Source: Anoxynatronum buryatiense (GTDB lineage: Bacteria > Bacillota > Clostridia > Peptostreptococcales > Tindalliaceae). From it: 64,000 bases of DNA. The DNA is taken from assembly GCF_900182905.1 (NCBI RefSeq), contig NZ_FXUF01000003.1:62001-126000 (forward strand), written 5' to 3'. Under the pieces are notes generated by a model. That model was given only the letters and a program-made list of their open reading frames with translations. It was not told where the DNA came from and made no database searches. This document shows, one piece after another, positions 53,746 to 63,422 of the stretch (the first letter of the stretch is position 1; each line of letters begins with the position of its first letter). Both the position numbers and the translations under genes were made by a program.

Positions 53746-54162
53746 ATGGATATGAAAAAAATCATCATTATCTCGCTGGTTGCATTTTTGGTCACAGCGA
53801 TTTTGGTGGGAAGCCTTCTCTATATTTTTGTTTTTCGGACGCCCTCTGAAAAAGTGGTGGTGATACCCACCTTTGAGTATCAACTGGGGGAATTTTCAAC
53901 AAATTTGGGTTCTCAGCGAAGTTTCTTCAGAGGTTCAATAGTGGTGGAAACAACCGACAAAAAGTTGTTGGATACATTGGAAAATAACCACATTGTTTTG
54001 CGGGACAGCGTCATAAAAACACTAATTGGGAAGCGGGCTGAGGATGTGCTTGACCCTGAAGGTCAGCAACTACTTCGCCAGGAGCTGATACAGGTTATCT
54101 CCGAAGTGTCGCAATCAGATCAGATTTCCAATGTGTATTTTGTGGAATATATCGTGCAGTAG
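53746..54162 (+). CDS. fliL: Flagellar basal-body protein FliL
   Basis: Single-helix membrane protein (helix about residues 5-29, IIIISLVAFLVTAILVGSLLY) that sits around the stator and raises torque. An outside domain with EYQLGEFSTNLG follows; 138 residues. Start ATG 53746, or ATG 53752, after CAGGAGGG. Next to motB and fliM, consistent with its place at stator and switch. Confidence 0.93.
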   Translation: MDMKKIIIISLVAFLVTAILVGSLLYIFVFRTPSEKVVVIPTFEYQLGEFSTNLGSQRSFFRGSIVVETTDKKLLDTLENNHIVLRDSVIKTLIGKRAEDVLDPEGQQLLRQELIQVISEVSQSDQISNVYFVEYIVQ

Positions 54163-54174
54163 GAGGTGACAGCC

Positions 54175-55170
54175 TTGGCAGATGTTTTGTCACAAAGCGA
54201 GATAGATGCGCTTTTGGCGCAGTTGAGCAGCGGTGAAGTTGATGCTGACGAAATGAAAGATGTTCAGCAGGACAAAAAAATTAAACTGTACGATTTTAAA
54301 AGTCCTAAAAAGCTGGCAAAGGATCAGTTGAGGACCCTGCAGATTATTCACGAAAATTTTGCCCGGTCATTAAATACGTTTCTTTCCGGATACTTGCGCA
54401 CCTATATTCATGCCGAGGTCAAGAACGTTGAAGAGCTGTCCTATTATGAGTTCAGCAACTCCGTGGTTAATCCTGCGGTATTGTCAATTGTTAATTTTCA
54501 ACCTTTATCAGGTCAAATCATTGTTGATCTGTCACCCTCAATTGCATTTAATATTATAGACCGCATCCTGGGAGGCAGTGGAAAACCGTTCAATGAATCG
54601 CGAACTTTTACTGAAATCGAGTTAACCCTGATCAAAAAGCTGAAAAGACAAATCATCGCACTGATGGAGCAGCCCTGGGAAAATGTGGTTGAACTTAATC
54701 CCAAGTTGGACAAAATTGAAACGAACTCCCAGTTTGCACAAATCGTTTCTCATAATGAAACGATTGCACTGGTGACGCTGAGTCTGCGAATAGGTGAAGT
54801 GGAAGGTCTGCTCAATATTTGCCTGCCCCACTTGGTGATTGAACCTATTATCGACAAACTGAGCACCCGGTTTTGGTTTGCAAGTATTTCAAAATCAGTG
54901 ACTGAAGATGATAAGTTGAAGCTTCAAAAGCGTGTTGAAAAAACACGGGTTGAAATAGGAGCCGAGTTGGCACATACGCACATTACTGTTCGTCATTTTC
55001 TGGAAATGCAGGTTGGCGATGTGATTGGTCTCGACACTCCGACTGATGGCGAATTGATTCTTTATGTGGGAGATAAAATGAAATACAGAGGTGTGCCGGG
55101 TACCAGTAATAACCATTTAGCTGTGAGAATCACGAGTAAAGAAGAGAGAGGGGATGAACTTGATGAGTGA
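54175..55170 (+). CDS. fliM: Flagellar motor switch protein FliM
   Basis: Switch protein that binds CheY-P through its N-terminus, LSQSEIDALLAQLSSG (residues 5-20). A CheC-like middle domain (about 40-230) contains GGSGKPFNESRTFTEIE, and a SpoA domain ends it. 331 residues. GTG 54166 lies in the AGGAGGTGA ribosome site, so TTG 54175 is the start. Confidence 0.95.
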   Translation: MADVLSQSEIDALLAQLSSGEVDADEMKDVQQDKKIKLYDFKSPKKLAKDQLRTLQIIHENFARSLNTFLSGYLRTYIHAEVKNVEELSYYEFSNSVVNPAVLSIVNFQPLSGQIIVDLSPSIAFNIIDRILGGSGKPFNESRTFTEIELTLIKKLKRQIIALMEQPWENVVELNPKLDKIETNSQFAQIVSHNETIALVTLSLRIGEVEGLLNICLPHLVIEPIIDKLSTRFWFASISKSVTEDDKLKLQKRVEKTRVEIGAELAHTHITVRHFLEMQVGDVIGLDTPTDGELILYVGDKMKYRGVPGTSNNHLAVRITSKEERGDELDE

Positions 55171-56341
55171 TATGTTATCCCAGGAAGAAATTGATGCTCT
55201 GTTGAGCGGTGGAGATTCATCTGATGATGAACCATCATCAGAAGCGGCAACGACTGAAGAAGAAATTTATTTTTCAGAGCAGGCCAAAGATACGATCGGT
55301 GAAATCGGCAATATTAGTATGGGAACAGCGGCAACCACGTTATCAACATTGTTGAATAATAAAGTGGTGATTACAACACCCAGAGTTGCATTAATGAGTC
55401 TCAAAAACCTTTCAAAGGAATATCCACTTCCTTTCGTTGGTGTTGAAGTGCGCTATAAAGAAGGGATTAAAGGCACTAATTTAATGGTGCTGAAAGAATC
55501 TGATGTGAAAATTATCACTAATCTTATGATGGGTCAGTCACCCGAGGCGACAGACGATCCGATTTCTGACTTGCATTTGAGTGCCATTGCTGAAGCGATG
55601 AATCAAATGGTGGGATCATCGTCAACTTCCCTGTCGGAAATGTTTATGAAGAAAATCGACATCAGCCCCCCAAAAGCATTTCAACTTGATTTACAGACAC
55701 CAAATCTGAATCAGCATGTATCAGACTTGGATGAGACTTTTGTACGCATTGCTTTCAAAATGGAAGTTGGAGACTTGATTGACAGTGAAATCATGCAGTT
55801 GATTCCAATTGATTTTGCCAATGAGATGGTTCAAACGTTGATGCCTGAAAGTGGTGGATCAGAGGCTCCAACTACGACGGCACCACAGCCAATGCCAGCG
55901 GCAAATGATGACTTCATGATGGACTTTGATGAAGCGACAATGCCGACAGCACCGGCGATGCAACCGCCTGCCACACCTCAGCGGCAGTCAACACCGCCGC
56001 CAGTTGCTCAGCCACAGCCAAATGTGAATGTTCAACCTGCTCAGTTTCAGTCTTTTGACGATACTGCATCAGGGACCGCCATTCCTGAAAATATTGCCTT
56101 AATCCAGGATGTCCCGTTAAAAGTGACTGTTGAACTGGGACGAACTGTAAAACGTGTGAGTGAAGTGTTGGAGTTTGGACCGGGTACAATTGTTGAACTC
56201 GATCGTATTGTGGGAGAGCCGCTGGATATACTGGTTAATGGTCAATATGTTGCTAAGGGTGAAGTAGTGGTCATTGATGAAAACTATGGCATCCGAGTGA
56301 CAGACATTGTTAATCCCAATAAGCGTTTCTCGAAGATATGA
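55163..56341 (+). CDS. fliY: Switch phosphatase FliY (FliN domain)
   Basis: Switch protein that also removes phosphate from CheY-P. N-terminal MSDMLSQEEIDALLSGG repeats the FliM CheY-binding motif. Both CheC half-sites are intact: DTIGEIGN with Pro 23 residues on, and SAIAEAMN with Pro 23 residues on. A Pro/Ala/Gln-rich linker (about 235-300) leads to a C-terminal SpoA/FliN domain with VPLKVTVELGRT. 392 residues. ATG 55154 touches the GAGAGGGG site; 55163 fits better. Confidence 0.94.
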   Translation: MSDMLSQEEIDALLSGGDSSDDEPSSEAATTEEEIYFSEQAKDTIGEIGNISMGTAATTLSTLLNNKVVITTPRVALMSLKNLSKEYPLPFVGVEVRYKEGIKGTNLMVLKESDVKIITNLMMGQSPEATDDPISDLHLSAIAEAMNQMVGSSSTSLSEMFMKKIDISPPKAFQLDLQTPNLNQHVSDLDETFVRIAFKMEVGDLIDSEIMQLIPIDFANEMVQTLMPESGGSEAPTTTAPQPMPAANDDFMMDFDEATMPTAPAMQPPATPQRQSTPPPVAQPQPNVNVQPAQFQSFDDTASGTAIPENIALIQDVPLKVTVELGRTVKRVSEVLEFGPGTIVELDRIVGEPLDILVNGQYVAKGEVVVIDENYGIRVTDIVNPNKRFSKI

Positions 56342-56344
56342 TGC

Positions 56345-56373
56345 TTTATGTTTAGTGCTGAATTGTGTATAAT
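56345..56373 (+). promoter_or_regulatory. Possible internal promoter before cheY
   Basis: TATAAT (56368-56373) with a weak -35 TTTATG (56345-56350) 17 bases upstream, in the 136-base gap between fliY and cheY, which is large for this cluster. Transcription near 56380 would leave about 98 bases of leader. No sigma-D elements seen. Confidence 0.4.
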
Positions 56374-56477
56374 GAAATGCGAAGTACTGTGTTGAAATAC
56401 ACACTTGATTGAAAACAAATGATGAAGAGATTAGCTGATGCAAGACTCAGCCGATCAAAATTTGAGGAGGATAACCA

Positions 56478-56840
56478 ATGGCTAATGGAATTCTAATCGT
56501 TGATGATGCAGCCTTTATGCGAATGATGATCAAAGATGTTTTAACAAAAAACGGCCTTGAAGTAATTGGAGAGGCAGAAAACGGAGCAGTGGCTGTCGAA
56601 AAATTCAAAGAACTGTCACCAACCCTTACCATCATGGATATTACAATGCCTGAACTGGATGGGATTGAAGCAGTTAAGGCAATTAAGAAAGTTGATCCAA
56701 ATGCAAAGATTATCATGTGTTCAGCGATGGGACAGCAAAGTATGGTTATTGAAGCCATTCAGGCTGGTGCAAAAGACTTTATTGTCAAGCCATTTCAGGC
56801 TGAACGTGTCATTGAAGCAGTGAAAAAAGTGATTGGATAG
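56478..56840 (+). CDS. cheY: Chemotaxis response regulator CheY
   Basis: Carries the signal from CheA to the switch. Receiver domain of 120 residues: DDAAFMRMMI with the acidic pocket, phosphorylation site in IMDITMPELDG (Asp near 55), SAMGQQSM with the Ser/Thr, and KPFQAERVIEA with the Lys. No output domain. Start ATG 56478 after GAGGAGG. It stands beside fliM and fliY, its targets; cheA must lie outside the window. Confidence 0.95.
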   Translation: MANGILIVDDAAFMRMMIKDVLTKNGLEVIGEAENGAVAVEKFKELSPTLTIMDITMPELDGIEAVKAIKKVDPNAKIIMCSAMGQQSMVIEAIQAGAKDFIVKPFQAERVIEAVKKVIG

Positions 56841-56855
56841 TAAAGGATGTTTTAT

Positions 56856-57254
56856 ATGAATGACTCTGCCGCAGTGTCATTATTTCTTTTTTTCGCTGTT
56901 ACGACACTTATGATTATCGGTGCTTATTATACAACGCGCTGGATTGGCAATAAAACATCGCTGATTTCTAAAACGCGCCACATATCCCTGCTGGAAAAAA
57001 CCATTCTTCCCGGAGGGGTGAATATTCAGGCTATTAAGGTAGGATCAAAGGTGTACATTGTTGCTGGCCAAGGAAAAGAAATGGTGACCCTGGATAAGTA
57101 TTCCATTGAAGAATGGGAAGTCAGTAAACAAACCGGAGATATGACGATTGACAAATCGAACCCAGTCGGATTTCCACAGATCATTCATCGGCTCATAACA
57201 CGGACCAACCCTGATGTTCGACAGGAAGGCCCTCAAGAGGGTGATTATGATTAG
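56856..57254 (+). CDS. fliO: Flagellar export membrane protein FliO (FliZ type)
   Basis: Scaffold for the FliP/Q/R gate. 132 residues: one membrane helix near 6-26 (SLFLFFAVTTLMIIGAYYTT), then a small basic cytoplasmic domain. ATG 56847 touches AAAGG (56842-56846); ATG 56856 fits better. Overlaps fliP by eight bases. Confidence 0.85.
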   Translation: MNDSAAVSLFLFFAVTTLMIIGAYYTTRWIGNKTSLISKTRHISLLEKTILPGGVNIQAIKVGSKVYIVAGQGKEMVTLDKYSIEEWEVSKQTGDMTIDKSNPVGFPQIIHRLITRTNPDVRQEGPQEGDYD

Positions 57255-58050
57255 ATCAACAGGTATTCATCATAAAAATCGATCACGGCGCGTAAGCCTT
57301 CATTGTGTGATGATCTTGCTGATGGTTTTCGTGACGGTGATAGGAGTGCCTGACCATTCTGAAGCTGCAACTCTACCTTTTCCCAGTTTGGAAATCAACT
57401 TTAGCGAAGCCGAAAATCCCGAAGAAGTTGCTTCAAGTTTGCAGATATTGCTTTTACTGACGGTACTGTCATTGGCTCCTGCTATTCTGATTATGCTCAC
57501 AAGCTTTACGCGTATTGTGATTGTGTTGGGATTCTTGCGAAGAGCAATCGCAACGCAAACAACGCCTCCTAATCAGATAATTATTGGCTTAGCACTCTTC
57601 CTGACCCTCTTCACCATGAGAACTGTGCTGACAGATATCAACGATCAAGCGTTGCAGCCTTACCTTAATCAGGAGATTAATCAAGTTGAGGCATTTACGA
57701 ATGCAATGGATCCGATCCGTGAGTTTATGTTTCGACAAACCCGGGAAAAAGATCTCGCTATGTTTATGGAGATTGCCGATGAAGGGCCGGTTACAAGCCT
57801 GGAAGAAGTGTCCAACACTGTTCTGATTCCTGCATTTATTATCAGTGAAATGAAAACTGCATTTCAAATAGGGTTCGTCTTATTTATACCTTTCATCGTA
57901 CTCGACATGGTGATTGCCAGTACTTTACTCTCCATGGGAATGATGATGCTGCCGCCGGCCATGATTTCACTGCCGTTTAAATTACTGCTATTTATTATGG
58001 TTGATGGATGGAACCTGATTATTCGCTCACTGATCACAAGCTTCAGGTAA
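57247..58050 (+). CDS. fliP: Flagellar export gate protein FliP
   Basis: Core of the type III export gate. A cleavable-looking signal (about 1-40) is followed by four membrane spans with LTSFTRIVIVLGFLRRAI, and the C-terminal DMVIASTLLSMGMMMLPPAM, both family motifs. 267 residues. Start ATG 57247 just after AGAGGGTGA; the frame is open earlier, inside fliO. Confidence 0.95.
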   Translation: MIRSTGIHHKNRSRRVSLHCVMILLMVFVTVIGVPDHSEAATLPFPSLEINFSEAENPEEVASSLQILLLLTVLSLAPAILIMLTSFTRIVIVLGFLRRAIATQTTPPNQIIIGLALFLTLFTMRTVLTDINDQALQPYLNQEINQVEAFTNAMDPIREFMFRQTREKDLAMFMEIADEGPVTSLEEVSNTVLIPAFIISEMKTAFQIGFVLFIPFIVLDMVIASTLLSMGMMMLPPAMISLPFKLLLFIMVDGWNLIIRSLITSFR

Positions 58051-58071
58051 ACAACGGAAGGAGAAAGAACA

Positions 58072-58341
58072 ATGGACGAAGGTATGATCATTGAATTGGG
58101 CCAGCAAACTATGCTAACCATCCTCATCATGGCTGCCCCAATGCTTGGATTTGGACTGATTGTCGGTTTGAGTGTCAGCATATTTCAGACAATTACTTCC
58201 ATACAAGAACAGACATTAACCTTTGTTCCCAAAATTGTTGCTGTTTTTGCTTCAGTGATCATCTTCGCACCGTGGCTGCTCTCTATTCTAATCAACTTTA
58301 CAACCAGTTTGTTTAGTGACTTTTCGCAATTTATTCAGTAA
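58072..58341 (+). CDS. fliQ: Flagellar export gate protein FliQ
   Basis: Small gate protein of 89 residues, two membrane helices, with the family motif SVSIFQTITSIQEQTLTFVP (near 38-57). Start ATG 58072 after GAAGGAG. It lies between fliP and fliR as in all flagellar and injectisome clusters. Confidence 0.95.
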   Translation: MDEGMIIELGQQTMLTILIMAAPMLGFGLIVGLSVSIFQTITSIQEQTLTFVPKIVAVFASVIIFAPWLLSILINFTTSLFSDFSQFIQ

Positions 58342-58356
58342 AGAGTGGTGCAGTTC

Positions 58357-59145
58357 ATGGAACAAAATACCATTGATTTTTTGTTGCAGTCAGTCGATCT
58401 CTTCCTGTTGGTATTTATGCGCGTCAGTGGCATTTTCGTATCGGCACCAATCTTTTCCAACGAAAACACGCCCATGGTCGCTCGGATTGGAATGGCGGGT
58501 ATGATCAGTTTTATATTGATGCCGTTGGTTGAAGGAACTGCTGTTGTTCATAGCGGGAACTTGATTTTATTCGCAGGTCAATCCATCCAGGAGTTGCTTG
58601 TGGGAATTTTAATCGGTTTTGTTGGTGCCGTCTATTTTTCGCTTACTTCGCTGGCCGGCACTTTACTCGACAGACAAACCGGGTTTGCCATGGTAAATGC
58701 CATTGACCCCTTATCTGACACTGAAATGCCTATCTTTGGAAGTTTCTACAACATTTTATTTGTATTTATTTTTCTGAGCATCAACGGTCACCATATTTTT
58801 ATCAGAGCACTTAATGACAGCTATCACCAGATTCCCATTGGACATGTGATCATACTGTCAGATGATTTGGTTCGTGGAATGATCACCTTTTTTAGAGATA
58901 TGACAGTTATGGCATTTCTCTTAAGCCTGCCGGTTGTGGTGACTTCTTTTCTAGCAAATGTTGTTCTTGGAATTTTTGCCAAAACGATGCCCCAAATAAA
59001 TGTATTTGTCGTTGGTATGCCATTACGAATTGTTGTTGGTATGCTGACCATTTGGGTGACACTGCAGGCGCTGTTACCTTTTTCTGAAAGCTTTTTCGAC
59101 CGTATGTTTCAGGGAATCTATCAGATGATCCAGTTGCTTTCATAA
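58357..59145 (+). CDS. fliR: Flagellar export gate protein FliR
   Basis: Gate subunit with six or more membrane spans, 262 residues. It shows FMRVSGIFVSAPIF near the N-terminus, GQSIQELLVGILIGF and DRQTGFAMVNAIDP, typical of FliR. GTG 58345 opens the frame, but AGAGTGGTG suits ATG 58357. fliQ ends 15 bases before. Confidence 0.93.
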   Translation: MEQNTIDFLLQSVDLFLLVFMRVSGIFVSAPIFSNENTPMVARIGMAGMISFILMPLVEGTAVVHSGNLILFAGQSIQELLVGILIGFVGAVYFSLTSLAGTLLDRQTGFAMVNAIDPLSDTEMPIFGSFYNILFVFIFLSINGHHIFIRALNDSYHQIPIGHVIILSDDLVRGMITFFRDMTVMAFLLSLPVVVTSFLANVVLGIFAKTMPQINVFVVGMPLRIVVGMLTIWVTLQALLPFSESFFDRMFQGIYQMIQLLS

Positions 59146-59155
59146 GGATGATGTT

Positions 59156-60262
59156 ATGGAATGGTCAATTAATCTTCAACTGTTTGCCGAAGATGAAAAA
59201 ACTGAAAAAGCAACTCCCCGAAAACGGAAAAAAGCAAGAGAAGAAGGACAGGTGCTGCAGAGCCGGGAAATTAATACTTCACTGACCCTGCTTGCTGCGT
59301 TTGTCCTGCTTTTTTTGCTATCAAGTCATTATGGTTCAACGATGATGAATGTCAGTCATTATGTTTTTGATGAATTTATGCTGGGAGATCATCTTTTTAC
59401 CATAAAAAATATTCAGGCGTTGACACTTACACTTATTGCTGCAATTTTGATTATGACAATGCCTCTGGCGCTGGTAGTTTTAGTTATTGGTGTCACATGC
59501 AGTTTCTTGCAGGTCGGGTTCTTAATATCCTCAAAACCGCTTCAACCCAAGTTAAGCAAGCTTAATCCCATAAAGGGACTCAAAAAGCTCTTTTCTCTTG
59601 AAAAAGTGATGGAACTTTTCAAATCGTTGATTAAAATATTTTTAATAGGGTTTGTCATTTTTCGTTATATCACGTCCCAACTGGGAACGATATTCAGCTT
59701 AATGGAGCGTGAAATCGAACAATCGATCGCCATTGTGTCGCAAATAACACTCAACATTGGATTAAGAGCTGGAGCCGTTTTAGTTTTGTTGGCTGTTTTG
59801 GACTATTACTATCAAAAATATGAACACGAGAAGAAACTTAAAATGAGTAAGCAGGAAGTAAAAGACGAACACAAACAAGTTGAAGGAGATCCTAAAATTA
59901 AATCGAAAATTCGCCAAAAGCAAATGCAGATTTCAATGCGGCGTATGATGCAGGAAATTCCCAAAGCAGACGTAGTCATAACAAATCCAACCCATTATGC
60001 CATTGCAGTTAGATATGCTCCTGAACAATATGCAGCACCTGTCGTGGTGGCGAAAGGACAGAATCTCGTCGCTCAAAATATTAAGAAAATTGCTGAAGAA
60101 CATGGTATACCAATGGTCGAAAACCGAGCGCTTGCAAGAGTGCTATATGATACTGTTGAAATTGGTGATTTAATCCCTCCAGATCTCTATGAGGCTGTTG
60201 CCGGAGTTTTGGCATATGTTTACCAGTTGGATAGCAAACAAATGAAGGAGGCCCGACGATGA
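59156..60262 (+). CDS. flhB: Flagellar export switch protein FlhB
   Basis: Changes export substrate when the hook is complete. Four membrane helices (about 30-215), then a cytoplasmic domain with the self-cleaving NPTH in ITNPTHYAIAVRY (near residue 280). 368 residues. N-terminal EKTEKATPRKRKKAREEGQV is characteristic. ATG 59156 after AAGGATG; overlaps flhA by four bases. Confidence 0.96.
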   Translation: MEWSINLQLFAEDEKTEKATPRKRKKAREEGQVLQSREINTSLTLLAAFVLLFLLSSHYGSTMMNVSHYVFDEFMLGDHLFTIKNIQALTLTLIAAILIMTMPLALVVLVIGVTCSFLQVGFLISSKPLQPKLSKLNPIKGLKKLFSLEKVMELFKSLIKIFLIGFVIFRYITSQLGTIFSLMEREIEQSIAIVSQITLNIGLRAGAVLVLLAVLDYYYQKYEHEKKLKMSKQEVKDEHKQVEGDPKIKSKIRQKQMQISMRRMMQEIPKADVVITNPTHYAIAVRYAPEQYAAPVVVAKGQNLVAQNIKKIAEEHGIPMVENRALARVLYDTVEIGDLIPPDLYEAVAGVLAYVYQLDSKQMKEARR

Positions 60263-62289
60263 AACAGGGCGACATTTTAGTAGTATTAGCAATTATTGGG
60301 ATTGTTGTCATAATTGTTATACCAATTCCATTGGGCTTGCTTGATGTGCTGCTCAGTTTCAACATTTCATTGGCGCTTTTAATTCTGGTGCTTGCTATGT
60401 ATATTCGAGAAGCACTGGAATTTTCTGTATTCCCATCTATTCTTCTTGTAACAACGCTATTCAGGTTATCATTAAACATTACAACAACACGTTACATTCT
60501 TTCCCAGGGCGATGCAGGCAGTGTGATTGATACCTTCGGTAATTTTGTTATGCAGGGTAATGCGATAGTGGGATTTATCGTGTTTGTCATTATTGTATTA
60601 GTTCAGTTTTTGGTTATCACAAAAGGAGCTGAGCGGGTTGCTGAGGTTGCAGCTCGATTTACACTGGATGCGATGCCAGGAAAACAAATGGCCATTGATG
60701 CTGATTTAAACACTGGTCTCATCGATGATACGGAGGCCAGAGAAAGACGCAAAAAAATACAGCAGGAAGCTGACTTTTATGGTGCAATGGACGGTGCCAG
60801 TAAATTTGTTAAAAACGATGCGATTGCCGGCATCCTTATTACTTTAATTAACATTATGGCAGGCTTGGTTATCGGTGTGGCAATGGGAGGCCTTAGTTTT
60901 GGCGAAGCTATCCAGAAATATACATTACTAACGGTAGGAGATGGGTTGGTTTCTCAAATACCCGCGCTCCTCATTTCAACAGCAACAGGTATTATTGTTA
61001 CCAGAGCGGCTTCTGAGGGTAATTTGGGTAGTGATCTGCTCCGTCAATTATTTCGCCAGCCAACTGTGATGCTGATACTCTCTGGAGTGCTGTTTTTATT
61101 TGGAATGACACCGTTACCCACATTTCCATTCTTAGTCATTTCATTCGCCTTTTTGTTCATGGGACTGACTTTAAGAAGAGAACTCAAGCAGATTGAAACA
61201 ACTGAACCGACGGATATGATTCAGGAGGAAATTGAAGAAAAAAGAAAGCCGGAAAATGTGATGCCACTGCTGAATGTAGATCCAATAGAACTGGAATTTG
61301 GGTATGGTATTTTGCCTCTGGCAGATGCAAGCCAGGGAGGAGACCTCTTTGATCGCTTAGTCATGATTAGGCGTCAGTGTGCGCTGGAAATGGGAATTAT
61401 TGTTCCAATGATTCGACTGCGCGACAATATTCAGTTGGAGCCAAATCAATACATCATTAAAATCAGGGGGATAGAGATTGCCTCAGGTGATATTATGTTT
61501 GATCATTACATGGCCATGAATCCTGGCACCGCTGATGAATCCATTGAAGGCATCGAAACGATTGAACCAGCCTTTGGTCTGCCTGCCAAATGGATTAATG
61601 AGCAGGAACGCGAGAAAGCTGAAATGGCAGGTTATACGGTTGTTGATCCGCCCTCAATCATTGCGACCCACTTGACAGAAATCATCAAAAAACATGCGCA
61701 TGAACTCCTTGGCCGTCAGGATGTTAAGAAACTAATTGATAATGTCAAAGAAGAAAACGGTGCCCTGGTGGATGAACTGGTTCCCAATCAGTTATCATTG
61801 GGTGAAGTGCAAAAAGTGTTGGTTAACCTTTTAAAAGAGGGAATTTCCATTCGAGACTTGGTGACGATTCTGGAAACGCTGGCAGATTACGCTGTTATTA
61901 CACGTGATACCGATATGCTGACAGAATACGTCCGACAAGGCCTCAGTCGTGCAATTACCAGACAGTTCATTACAACGCAGCCATTCAGAGTGATTGTCCT
62001 GGACAAATCTCTTGAGCAAGCTATTATGTCGTCTTTAAAACAGACTGAAAGTGGCACCTATGTGAACTTGGAGCCTGATTTGATGCAACGGTTATTAAAT
62101 AGTCTTTCACGACAAGTGCAAAAGCTGATTTCCATGGGAGAACAGCCTGTGATTTTAACTGCGCCTGTTGTGCGTATCTATTTCAAACGTATTTCCGAGC
62201 AAATATCGACGGATCTCATCATTCTATCTTATAATGAAATTGATCCGTCTGTAGAAATTGAATCCATTGGGGTGGTGAGTGCCGCATGA
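60259..62289 (+). CDS. flhA: Flagellar export gate protein FlhA
   Basis: Largest part of the export gate, used as ion channel and docking ring. Eight membrane helices lie in about residues 1-310, with LVTTLFRLSLNITTTRYIL and RFTLDAMPGKQMAIDADLN, the family signature between helices 4 and 5. The cytoplasmic nonameric ring domain (about 330-676) follows. 676 residues; overlaps flhB and flhF by four bases each. Confidence 0.97.
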   Translation: MKQGDILVVLAIIGIVVIIVIPIPLGLLDVLLSFNISLALLILVLAMYIREALEFSVFPSILLVTTLFRLSLNITTTRYILSQGDAGSVIDTFGNFVMQGNAIVGFIVFVIIVLVQFLVITKGAERVAEVAARFTLDAMPGKQMAIDADLNTGLIDDTEARERRKKIQQEADFYGAMDGASKFVKNDAIAGILITLINIMAGLVIGVAMGGLSFGEAIQKYTLLTVGDGLVSQIPALLISTATGIIVTRAASEGNLGSDLLRQLFRQPTVMLILSGVLFLFGMTPLPTFPFLVISFAFLFMGLTLRRELKQIETTEPTDMIQEEIEEKRKPENVMPLLNVDPIELEFGYGILPLADASQGGDLFDRLVMIRRQCALEMGIIVPMIRLRDNIQLEPNQYIIKIRGIEIASGDIMFDHYMAMNPGTADESIEGIETIEPAFGLPAKWINEQEREKAEMAGYTVVDPPSIIATHLTEIIKKHAHELLGRQDVKKLIDNVKEENGALVDELVPNQLSLGEVQKVLVNLLKEGISIRDLVTILETLADYAVITRDTDMLTEYVRQGLSRAITRQFITTQPFRVIVLDKSLEQAIMSSLKQTESGTYVNLEPDLMQRLLNSLSRQVQKLISMGEQPVILTAPVVRIYFKRISEQISTDLIILSYNEIDPSVEIESIGVVSAA

Positions 62290-63422
62290 AGATTAAAAGA
62301 ATCCAGGCACGGGATAATCATGAAGCATTGATGAAAGTGAAAATGGAACTGGGGCCTGATGCAGTCATCATACATCAACGAAAAGTGAAACCCAAAGGAT
62401 TGTTAGGTTTTTTTAAAAAGCCTGTGATTGAGGTTGTTGCGGCCAAAGAAGACATGCCGTCTTCTGCTATGAATACTTCAGTGCAAGCTCAAAGGCCTCT
62501 ACCGACACCGGTTCAAAGAATGAAACCCATCACACCCGTTCAGTCACAAGTTGATCCGGTTGAAGAAGAACTGAAACAAATCAGGGAAATGATCAATCAG
62601 TTGATGCAACAGCAAACTGATATTGATAAGGGGAAAGTGGCTATTGAAGAATCTTTTATTGAGCTTATATTTCGAAAAAATGATTTGGATCAGTCGGTTG
62701 CTGACAAACTTGTCCAAAACTGCCAGAATTCCCTTCATTCAATGAAAGATTTTCAAAGCGATGAGCATGACATTCGAGAAATCATAAGAGAATGTGTGCA
62801 GCAACATGTAATCATTAAACCATATGATCCAAGACAACAGATGATTGTTTTTGTCGGCCCAACGGGTGTTGGAAAAACAACAACAATTGCCAAGTTAGCA
62901 GCCAGAGCTTCCCTAAATGAAGGAAAGAGTGTGGGTCTCATTAGTGCCGATACCTATCGTATTGCAGCGGTTGAACAACTGAGAACCTATGCAGATATTC
63001 TTAATATCCCTTTGCGGGTGATTTACCAGGCCTCCGAAGTGGGCGAAGCCATAAAGCAGTTGAGCCATCTTGATCTCATTATGATCGATACAGCAGGGAG
63101 AAGTCATCAGGATGACCAGCAAATGAATGAACTGATGGGCTTGCTGGAGCAAATTCCGCAGAAAGAAATTTATTTATTATTAAGCTGCACAACACGACAG
63201 CAGGACATTCGTGATATACTGGAAAAGTATCAGTTTTTAGATGACTATAAAATCATTATCACAAAAATTGATGAAGCCTCAGCCTTTGGAACGCTGGTAA
63301 ATGTACCGGTACTGACATCAAAACCCATCTCATTTATGACTACAGGTCAGAGTGTGCCGGATGATATTGAAGCAGTCACCGTTGAGAAAATCATTAATCT
63401 GCTCATTAAGGAGAAACCATAA
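62286..63422 (+). CDS. flhF: SRP-type GTPase FlhF
   Basis: Third SRP GTPase of this window (with FtsY and Ffh); places flagella. The N-terminal basic B-domain (MKIKRIQARDNHEALMKVK), a linker rich in Gln and Pro (about 60-120), then the NG domain with FVGPTGVGKTTTIAKLA (near 188), SADTYRIAAVEQL and DTAGRSHQD. 378 residues. Start ATG 62286 overlaps flhA; it overlaps flhG by one base. Confidence 0.95.
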   Translation: MKIKRIQARDNHEALMKVKMELGPDAVIIHQRKVKPKGLLGFFKKPVIEVVAAKEDMPSSAMNTSVQAQRPLPTPVQRMKPITPVQSQVDPVEEELKQIREMINQLMQQQTDIDKGKVAIEESFIELIFRKNDLDQSVADKLVQNCQNSLHSMKDFQSDEHDIREIIRECVQQHVIIKPYDPRQQMIVFVGPTGVGKTTTIAKLAARASLNEGKSVGLISADTYRIAAVEQLRTYADILNIPLRVIYQASEVGEAIKQLSHLDLIMIDTAGRSHQDDQQMNELMGLLEQIPQKEIYLLLSCTTRQQDIRDILEKYQFLDDYKIIITKIDEASAFGTLVNVPVLTSKPISFMTTGQSVPDDIEAVTVEKIINLLIKEKP

